Positions 22,629 through 28,128 of a stretch of DNA of 28,128 bases are shown here, piece after piece. Position 1 is the stretch's first letter. Every line of letters begins with the position of its first letter. The stretch covers positions 1 to 28,128 of the forward strand of contig JBJTHN010000008.1 in assembly GCA_046094505.1 (NCBI GenBank), read 5' to 3'. The position numbers and the translations under genes are program-made. Source of the stretch: RFTU01 sp046094505 (GTDB lineage: Bacteria; Pseudomonadota; Gammaproteobacteria; Burkholderiales; Burkholderiaceae_C). The notes beneath the pieces are model-generated. The model was given only the letters and a program-made list of their open reading frames with translations, was not told the origin of the DNA and did no database searches.

Positions 22629-25219
22629 GCCGTCTTCTTGGCCGCGGCCTTCTTGGCCGGCGCACGCGGTGCACGGGGTTCAAACTCAAAGCCCACCTTG
22701 CCAGCCTTGGGGTCCCAGGCCAGGAAGGCCTTGAACTTGCGCCGCGTCTTGTTGGAGACGAAGTTTTCCATCAAAGCGGTTTTGCCGGTGCTCAGCAGCC
22801 GTGTCATCTCTTCAGGTGTCACGGGCTGCTGCAGGATGATCTTGCCGCTTTTGAAGTCGCAGGTGGCCACGCCGGTGGTGTTTTCGCACACATACGACGT
22901 TCCATGCTCCACCACTCGCCCCTGGCACTTCGGGCACGCGCCCAGGCTGGTGTGCCCGCTGAAGTCCACGGCTTCCCCTTCGCCGCCCTCACCTTGCTCG
23001 GCCTCGCCAAAGTCGAACTCCAGCTTCCATTTCTGTGCCTCCTCGTCACGCACCAACTGCAGTTCGGCGGTGAAGGGCCAGCCGGCCTTGGAGCGAAAAC
23101 CTTCCAAGGGGCCGATGCGCTTGTCCCGCAGGAAGGCCTCGGCTTCGGCCACTTCGAATGCGCGGCCGGCGGGAATCTTGGTCATGGAGAAGCCGCAGCC
23201 CTCCGATTGCCCGTCGCGCCCGGTGCAGGCGTAGCGCCGGTAGTTCTCCTTGACCACCCCCGCGCAATTGGGGCAGGGCGTGGACAGCGTCACATAGTCG
23301 CCCGGGATGGTGTCGCGGTCGTACTCCTTGGCCTTCTTGACGATGCGCTCGGCCATTTGCGCAATCTCGGCCATGAAGGCTTCGCGCGAGAGCTGCCCAT
23401 GCTCCATCTGCGCCAAGCGGTGCTCCCAGTTGCCGGTCAGCTCGGGTTTGGTGAGGTCTTCCACCCCCAGCCCGCGCAGCAGGGTCATCAGCTGGAAGGC
23501 CTTGGCCGTGGGCAGCAACTCGCGGCCGTCGCGCAACATGTACTTTTCGTTGAGCAGGCCTTCGATGATGGCCGCGCGCGTGGCCGGTGTGCCCAGACCC
23601 TTGTCGCCCATGGCCTCGCGGAATTCATCATCGTCCACCAACTTGCCCGCGCCCTCCATGGCCGACAGCAGCGTGGCCTCGGTGTAGCGCGCCGGGGGCT
23701 TGGTCTTGAGTGCCGTCACGTCCACCGACTCGGCGCGCACCGTTTCACCTGCAGCCACGGCCACCAGCGTGGCGTCATCGTCCTGCGCTTCCTTGCCATA
23801 CACCGCCAGCCATCCGGGGTTGACCAGCACCTTGCCCTTGGTTTGGAAGCGCTGTTGCGCACCGGCACCGGCCACGGCCACCTCGACGGTGCTGGTGCGG
23901 GTGGTCTCCAGGAACTCTGCCGAGGGGAAGAACACCGCCAGGAAGCGCTTGACCACCAGGTCGTAGAGCTTGGCCTCGATCTCGGTCAGGCTCTTGGGCG
24001 CTTGCAGTGTGGGAATGATGGCGAAGTGGTCGGACACCTTGGCGTTGTCGAAGACCTTCTTGATGGGCTTGATGTAGCCCTGGTTCAGCGCCACCCGTGC
24101 ATGGGCCGACAACGCCCGCAGCGGCCCGGGCAGGTCTTCGTCGGCCAGCATCGACACCGTCTTCTTCACCGTGCCCAGGTAGTCTTCGGGCAAGTGGCGT
24201 GAATCGGTACGCGGGTAGGTCAGCACCTTGTGCTTTTCATACAGCGCCTGCGCAATCGACAGCGTGGTCTTGGCCGAAAAGCCGAAGCGCGAATTGGCCT
24301 CGCGTTGCAGCGTGGTCAGGTCGTACAAGGCCGGGCAGGCCTGCGTGGTTGGCTTGGACTCCTCTTGCACGGTGGCCGGCTGGCCGCGCACCGCCTGGGC
24401 CACCGCTTGCGCCAGGGCTTCATCCCACAATCGATCGGCCCGCCGGTCGGCATCGTCGTTCTTTTTGAAGTCCGGGTCGAACCATTTGCCTTCGTATGGG
24501 CCGGCCTGGGCATCAAACTGCGCCTTCACCTCCCAGTAGGGCCGCGCCACGTGCTTGCGGATGAGCTCTTCGCGTTCCACCACGATGGACAGCGTAGGCG
24601 TCTGCACCCGGCCCACGGTTGTAAGGAAGAAGCCGCCGTCGCGTGAATTGAAGGCCGTCATGGCGCGGGTGCCGTTGATGCCCACCAGCCAGTCGGCTTC
24701 GCTGCGGCTGCGCGCCGCATCAGCCAGCCCCTGCATCTGTGCGTCGCTGCGCAGCTTGTCAAAGCCTTCGCGAATGGCTTGTGGCGTCATGCTTTGCAGC
24801 CACAGGCGCTCTACGGGCTTGTCGATGGGCTTCTTCTCCGTGCCCGCGTACTGCACGATCAGCCTAAAGATCAGCTCGCCCTCGCGCCCCGCGTCACAAG
24901 CATTGATCAGGCGCGTGACGTCTTTGCGCTTAACCAGCTTGACCACGGCGTTGAGCCGGGTCTTGGCCTTGTCGATAGGGGCCAGATCGAAGTGCGGCGG
25001 CACCACCGGCAGGTGGGCGAAGCTCCACTTGCCGCGCTTGACGTCGTATTGCTCGGGCGCCTTGATCTCCACCAGGTGGCCCACGGCCGAGGTCACCACA
25101 TGCGTGTCGTTCTCGAAGTGCTCGGCGTGCTTCTCGAACTTGCCCACCGTGGGCGTGAGCGCGCGCACGATGTCCTGGGCCACGCTGGGCTTCTCGGCAA
25201 TGATGAGGGTCTTGCTCAT
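22625..25219 (-). CDS. topB: DNA topoisomerase III
   Basis: 864 residues. A type IA topoisomerase that decatenates DNA through a 5'-phosphotyrosine intermediate. The Toprim domain begins LIIAEKPSVAQDI (catalytic Glu9) and holds the acidic motif NACDAGREGELIFRL (106-120). The catalytic Tyr335 is in VLTYPRTDSRHLPEDY. The C-terminal part carries zinc-ribbon-like repeats: CPNCAG...YACTG...GCGF and CPKCQG...YVCEN...ATCDF. A basic tail (AKKAAAKKTA) ends the protein and should help DNA binding. AAGGA lies about 13 bases before the ATG. It heads a run of five tightly spaced genes and is divergent from the SET-domain gene across an alternating purine-pyrimidine tract. Confidence 0.97.
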   Translation of the reverse strand: MSKTLIIAEKPSVAQDIVRALTPTVGKFEKHAEHFENDTHVVTSAVGHLVEIKAPEQYDVKRGKWSFAHLPVVPPHFDLAPIDKAKTRLNAVVKLVKRKDVTRLINACDAGREGELIFRLIVQYAGTEKKPIDKPVERLWLQSMTPQAIREGFDKLRSDAQMQGLADAARSRSEADWLVGINGTRAMTAFNSRDGGFFLTTVGRVQTPTLSIVVEREELIRKHVARPYWEVKAQFDAQAGPYEGKWFDPDFKKNDDADRRADRLWDEALAQAVAQAVRGQPATVQEESKPTTQACPALYDLTTLQREANSRFGFSAKTTLSIAQALYEKHKVLTYPRTDSRHLPEDYLGTVKKTVSMLADEDLPGPLRALSAHARVALNQGYIKPIKKVFDNAKVSDHFAIIPTLQAPKSLTEIEAKLYDLVVKRFLAVFFPSAEFLETTRTSTVEVAVAGAGAQQRFQTKGKVLVNPGWLAVYGKEAQDDDATLVAVAAGETVRAESVDVTALKTKPPARYTEATLLSAMEGAGKLVDDDEFREAMGDKGLGTPATRAAIIEGLLNEKYMLRDGRELLPTAKAFQLMTLLRGLGVEDLTKPELTGNWEHRLAQMEHGQLSREAFMAEIAQMAERIVKKAKEYDRDTIPGDYVTLSTPCPNCAGVVKENYRRYACTGRDGQSEGCGFSMTKIPAGRAFEVAEAEAFLRDKRIGPLEGFRSKAGWPFTAELQLVRDEEAQKWKLEFDFGEAEQGEGGEGEAVDFSGHTSLGACPKCQGRVVEHGTSYVCENTTGVATCDFKSGKIILQQPVTPEEMTRLLSTGKTALMENFVSNKTRRKFKAFLAWDPKAGKVGFEFEPRAPRAPAKKAAAKKTA

Positions 25220-25280
25220 TCGAATCGGCTTCCTTGGTCGTTCATCGGGGCGCTCTCGGGCTGCCTACAATTGGCTCCTT

Positions 25281-25325
25281 CGCGTGCGTGTGCACGCGCC
25301 CGTGTGTGCACACGCACGCGCGCAC
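25281..25325. repeat. Alternating purine-pyrimidine (Z-DNA-prone) tract
   Basis: Bases 25281-25299 alternate perfectly between pyrimidine and purine (CG, TG and CA steps). After a one-step break, 25301-25325 alternate perfectly for another 25 bases, with GTGTGCAC and CACGCGCGCAC blocks. Such CG/TG runs are the classical sequences that adopt left-handed DNA under negative supercoiling. The tract lies between the divergent topB and SET-gene starts and ends two bases before the ATG of the latter, occupying the space for its leader and ribosome-binding site. Confidence 0.7.
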
Positions 25326-25327
25326 CC

Positions 25328-25903
25328 ATGAATTCAATGTACCCAAAGTCCAACACCGTGCAAGCCAAGGGCCGCTCCTCCTCTTCCACCCCTGTGGGCC
25401 CCTCACGTGGGCGCACGCCCGCCCCGAAGGCTGCCAAGGCTGCCCCGGCCGCCCCAACAGGGCGCCGCATCCAGGTGCGCCGCAGCGGGGTGCACGGCAA
25501 GGGGGTGTTCGCCGCGGCCGACCTGCGCAAGGGCGAAGTGCTCATTGAGTATGTGGGCGAGCTCATCGACTGGGACGAGGCCCTGCGCCGCCACCCGCAC
25601 GACCCGGCACAGCCCGACCACACCTTTTACTTCCACATTGAAGACGGACGCGTGATCGACGCCAATGTGGGCGGCAACGCAGCGCGGTGGATCAACCACT
25701 CCTGCGCGCCCAACTGCGAGGCCGACGAGGTCGATGGCCGCGTGTTCATCAAGGCTTTGCGTTCGACCAAGGCCGGGCAAGAGCTGTTCTACAACTACGG
25801 TCTGACCATCGACGAGCGCTACACCCCGGCGCTGAAGAAGAAGTTCGCCTGCCACTGTGGTGCGCGCGCCTGCCGCGGCACCATGCTCTCACCCAAGCGG
25901 TGA
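25328..25903 (+). CDS. SET-domain protein-lysine methyltransferase
   Basis: 191 residues from the ATG at 25328; the second ATG nine bases on is also possible. An Ala/Pro/Lys/Ser-rich tail (about 1-45) leads to a SET domain: RRSGVHGKGVFAAADLRKGE (51-70), YVGELIDW, the SAM-binding knot WINHSCAPNCEA (121-132), and the catalytic Tyr region ELFYNYGL (152-159). A post-SET zinc motif CHCGARACRG (Cys175, 177, 182) follows. This is a compact but complete eukaryote-like lysine methyltransferase; the substrate is unknown, with basic nucleoid or ribosomal proteins as possibilities. No Shine-Dalgarno is visible because the alternating CG/TG tract fills the leader. The stop overlaps the birA GTG. Confidence 0.9.
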   Translation: MNSMYPKSNTVQAKGRSSSSTPVGPSRGRTPAPKAAKAAPAAPTGRRIQVRRSGVHGKGVFAAADLRKGEVLIEYVGELIDWDEALRRHPHDPAQPDHTFYFHIEDGRVIDANVGGNAARWINHSCAPNCEADEVDGRVFIKALRSTKAGQELFYNYGLTIDERYTPALKKKFACHCGARACRGTMLSPKR

Positions 25904-26886
25904 GCAGCCCCGTGCCCGTAGAGCCTGGCCCTGGTGATGGCGCCGGCCTGCGCTTGGCCTGGGATGCGCCCGGCCTGGCGCAGCGCCTGGCCGCTTGGGC
26001 GGGCCCGGTGTCGGTGCGCGCGGTGGCCCAAACCGGCTCCACCAACACCGATCTGCTCAACGCGGTGCGGCTGCTGCCGGCACATGAGCGCACGCCCCAG
26101 GTCTTGCTGGCCGAGCAGCAGACCGCTGGCCGCGGCCGGATGGGCCGCAGCTGGGTGGCTCAAGCCGGCGCCAGCCTGACCTTCAGCTTGGCCTGGCCGC
26201 TGCGTCCCCAGCAGGGCTGGGGCGCGCTGTCCCTGGCCGTTGGCCATGCCCTGGCGCAGGCCCTACAACCCTGGGCCCAGGGGCAGCCGCCCCAGGGCCA
26301 AGGGCGGCTTGTGCTGAAGTGGCCCAACGACCTGTGGTGGTTCGATGAGCCGCCTGCGCAGGATGCACCCGGTGCGCAGGAAGCCGGCGCGGGCCGGTGG
26401 GGCCGCAAGGTGGCGGGCATCCTGATCGAAACCGTGCCTTTGGCGGTGGCCCAACCGGGCTTGGCGTTGGCGGCGCCCCCGGCGGGAACCCGATGGGTTG
26501 TGGTGGGCGTGGGGGTGAACGTGCACGCGCAGGACCTGGCCTGCGATGGTTTGCCCGATCAGGGCGTGGCGGGTACGTCGCAGTGGCGCCCCCACGATGG
26601 CGCCCCCGCCTTGTGGCACCTGGCGGCCGAGGCGGTGGCGCGCGCCCTCGTGGACTTTGAAGCGCAGGGTTTTGGGCCGATTCGTGAGGCGGTGCAGGCG
26701 CGCGAGGCCTTGATCGGCCAGGAGGTCACGCTTTCGGCTGGGCCCGTGCCGCAGGGGCGGTGTGTCGGCTTGGACCAGGATGGGGCCCTGTTGGTGCAGG
26801 CCTCGGGTCGGGTGCACCGGGTGGTGGCCGGTGAAGCCCAGGTGCGCCCGGCGCCCTCCGGTTTGGCGCACACTTGCGCACCATGA
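25900..26886 (+). CDS. birA: Biotin--[acetyl-CoA carboxylase] ligase
   Basis: 328 residues from the GTG at 25900, which overlaps the SET-gene stop (GTGA). BirA attaches biotin to the carboxyl-carrier protein through biotinyl-AMP. Visible motifs are TGSTNTDLL, the biotinyl-AMP loop GRGRMGRSW, LKWPNDLWW with the following KVAGILIE, and VVVGVGVNV. The C-terminal domain (about 270-320) has GRCVGLDQDGALLVQ. No N-terminal winged helix is present, so it is a mono-functional ligase that cannot repress biotin genes like the E. coli protein. It is longer than usual because of Ala/Gly/Pro-rich insertions (near the WWFDEPP segment and around LALAAPP). The next gene starts within its stop (ATGA). Confidence 0.95.
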   Translation: MSSPVPVEPGPGDGAGLRLAWDAPGLAQRLAAWAGPVSVRAVAQTGSTNTDLLNAVRLLPAHERTPQVLLAEQQTAGRGRMGRSWVAQAGASLTFSLAWPLRPQQGWGALSLAVGHALAQALQPWAQGQPPQGQGRLVLKWPNDLWWFDEPPAQDAPGAQEAGAGRWGRKVAGILIETVPLAVAQPGLALAAPPAGTRWVVVGVGVNVHAQDLACDGLPDQGVAGTSQWRPHDGAPALWHLAAEAVARALVDFEAQGFGPIREAVQAREALIGQEVTLSAGPVPQGRCVGLDQDGALLVQASGRVHRVVAGEAQVRPAPSGLAHTCAP

Positions 26887-27269
26887 CCCGCCGACTGATC
26901 ATCTTGTTGCTGCTGGCCCATGTGGCCGTGGCCTTTTGGGCCTTTGGCCCCGAGCATGTGCAAACCGCGATGTGGGGAACACCGGGCCCATCGCAGCGCG
27001 AGCCCGAACGTTGGGCCCAGCAACGCCGCCCCGAGACGATCGTGGTGGTGACGCCGGGTTCACCGCTGGCCCCATCGCAGGCACCCGCGGCCCCTGTTTC
27101 GGCATCGGGGGCGGCCTCGGCCCCAACCGCAGCCCCGGCTCCGGCCCTGACCGCGCCCGCGCTTACCGCCTCAAGTGCGGTACCCACCTCGGCGCCGCCG
27201 GCTGCGCCCATTCAGGGCGTGCAGCGTCAAGGTCGCCAAGACGAGGCCGAGCAGCCACCCAAGCCCTGA
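26883..27269 (+). CDS. Short membrane-anchored Ala/Pro-rich protein (SPOR-protein-like N-terminus)
   Basis: 128 residues. The ATG overlaps the birA stop. One N-terminal hydrophobic helix (RLIILLLLAHVAVAFWAFG) is followed by REPERWAQQRRPETIVVVTP. This resembles the start of the SPOR-domain proteins that commonly follow birA and coaX in Burkholderiales, where REPERL..Q..PE is recurrent. The rest (about 60-128) is low-complexity Ala/Pro/Ser/Thr, and no SPOR peptidoglycan-binding domain follows. It may be a natural short form or a truncated descendant. Its last 99 bases overlap the 3' end of the protease gene on the opposite strand. coaX, often between birA and this gene, is absent. Confidence 0.6.
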   Translation: MTRRLIILLLLAHVAVAFWAFGPEHVQTAMWGTPGPSQREPERWAQQRRPETIVVVTPGSPLAPSQAPAAPVSASGAASAPTAAPAPALTAPALTASSAVPTSAPPAAPIQGVQRQGRQDEAEQPPKP

Positions 27270-28128
27270 GGCGCCGCCGCCCGAGCCGCCGCCCGTGTTG
27301 CCACCGCCCGGCGGTGGTTCTACCGGGGGGGCTGGGCGCAGGGCCAGCGTGCGGGCGACGGCGGCCCCCGCATCCAACATGCCCGCCCCGCAGGTGGTGG
27401 TGGTGCAGAAGCACTCCAGTTGGTCACGGTCGTCCGGTGCACGGCAAGTGGGAACGGGGTCTTCACCCGCGGCCAGCGGTCGGCTGCTGGGGAAGGGGCG
27501 CACGGTGGCCTGCAGGATTTCACGAACCTTGCTGGGCGTGAGCGTGGGGTCCACCGACAGCATCAGGCCGACGGTGGCGGCCACCAGGGGCGCGGCGAAG
27601 CTGGTGCCCACGCTGTAGTCGCTGCCGTCGCTGTAGCCGTTGGCGCCCGCCTGGCGTCGACCCAGGTTGATCGTGGTGAGCAAGGGGTACAGGCAGGTGC
27701 CCTGCAGGTTCACACAGTTGCCTGCGGGTGCTGCCAGCGCCACTTCTGGCCCGATGTTGGAGTAGCCCACCTTGCTGCCGATGTGCCGTACCCCCGACAC
27801 CGCCACGGCGCCGGGGCAGTTGGCCGGTACCGAGACCTTCAGACCGGTGTCGTTGCCAGCGGCGGCTACCACCGTCACACCCGCTTGGCGCAACTCGTTG
27901 ACCACGTCCTGGTAAGCGGCCGTGCACGTGCCCTGTGAGCCCAGGCTCATGTTGATCACGCGTGCTGGGAAGGGGTTGGGCACATTGAGCACGGTGCTGA
28001 CGCCCACATTCTGCGAAAGGCCGGCCGCCCAGCGCATAGCGGCAATGATGTCGGAGTCGTAGCCGCCACAGCGCCCCAACACCCGTAGGGGCAGCACCAT
28101 CACGTTCCATCCTGCACCGGCCATGCCG
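27171..28128 (-). CDS. Subtilisin-like (S8) serine protease, C-terminal part, GlyGly-CTERM-like tail
   Basis: The gene enters from the right edge; about 318 codons are visible and the start is outside. The S8 fold shows MVLPLRVLGRCGGYDSDI, VINMSLGS, the oxyanion Asn in AAAGND, and the catalytic Ser in VGTSFAAPLVAA. The catalytic Asp and His lie in the missing part. After the catalytic domain come Cys-rich (CFCTTTTCGAG) and Pro/Gly-rich segments, then a Gly-rich SGGGASGLG, a TM helix (LGWLLGLVLATLTLHAL) and RSRRRR. This is the layout of GlyGly-CTERM proteins, which are processed by rhombosortase and sent out by type II secretion. It is probably a secreted or surface protease. Its 3' end overlaps the preceding gene tail-to-tail by 99 bases. 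Confidence 0.9.
   Translation of the reverse strand, partial: GMAGAGWNVMVLPLRVLGRCGGYDSDIIAAMRWAAGLSQNVGVSTVLNVPNPFPARVINMSLGSQGTCTAAYQDVVNELRQAGVTVVAAAGNDTGLKVSVPANCPGAVAVSGVRHIGSKVGYSNIGPEVALAAPAGNCVNLQGTCLYPLLTTINLGRRQAGANGYSDGSDYSVGTSFAAPLVAATVGLMLSVDPTLTPSKVREILQATVRPFPSSRPLAAGEDPVPTCRAPDDRDQLECFCTTTTCGAGMLDAGAAVARTLALRPAPPVEPPPGGGNTGGGSGGGASGLGWLLGLVLATLTLHALNGRSRRRRGGYRT

Noticed and set aside
21195..23234. 679-codon plus-strand open frame
   Set aside because: It runs antisense through proA, the AEC transporter and topB, has His/Gln/Ala-rich translation and no recognisable domain.
22622..24202. 526-codon plus-strand open frame
   Set aside because: Antisense to topB, whose motifs are unmistakable; no start signal or family resemblance.
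1..28128. CRISPR arrays, rRNA genes, riboswitches
   Set aside because: No regularly spaced repeats, no rRNA-like segments and no recognisable riboswitch core were seen.

Overview
The window looks like a chromosomal segment of a high-GC betaproteobacterium of the order Burkholderiales. This rests on gene content and order (rsmB, a DUF4390 gene, an NtrY-like kinase and its regulator; folE with a BLUF gene; topB, an AEC transporter, proA and queC) and on the GC-rich codon use of everything right of about 9.1 kb. No species is claimed.

Region 1 (1-8.9 kb) is accessory. It opens with two gene remnants, a broken VOC/glyoxalase-like fragment and the decayed DNA-binding end of a GntR-type regulator. 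Next comes a clearly AT-rich six-gene operon: a methyl-accepting chemoreceptor, CheA, CheW, CheB, CheR and a receiver-adenylate cyclase fusion. Two 60-base lines counted by hand inside it give about 40-42% GC, against about 75% for a line in the flanking core. The operon has no cheY; its only non-CheB receiver protein is the cyclase. The cyclase keeps the residues for two-metal catalysis, adenine recognition and the transition state. The simplest reading is a chemosensory array whose output is cAMP. The right edge carries the last 59 codons of an IS3-family transposase.

Region 2 (8.9-11.5 kb) has higher GC and is read leftwards. It holds two single-domain cyclic-nucleotide-binding proteins and an HD/class I-like cyclic nucleotide phosphodiesterase, packed as an operon. 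With the cyclase next door, the window has parts to make, sense and destroy cAMP, although the two halves differ in composition and strand. A tRNA-Phe gene with its terminator closes this region; its 3' end faces the accessory DNA.

Region 3 (11.5-17.5 kb, minus strand) is rsmB, a DUF4390 exported protein, an NtrY-like membrane kinase, a receiver-HTH regulator lacking the AAA+ domain, and an SDR-fold protein whose catalytic Tyr and Lys appear to be missing.

Region 4 (17.7-25.2 kb) has folE and a BLUF blue-light sensor on the plus strand. They converge on a tightly packed minus-strand run read topB, AEC transporter, proA, queC, lemA-like. FolE and QueC are the first and last enzymes of preQ0 synthesis.

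Region 5 (25.2-28.1 kb) begins with an alternating purine-pyrimidine tract in front of a SET-domain methyltransferase gene. That gene is translationally coupled to birA and to a short membrane-anchored Ala/Pro-rich protein. A subtilisin-like protease with a GlyGly-CTERM-like tail enters from the right edge, and its 3' end overlaps the preceding gene on the opposite strand.
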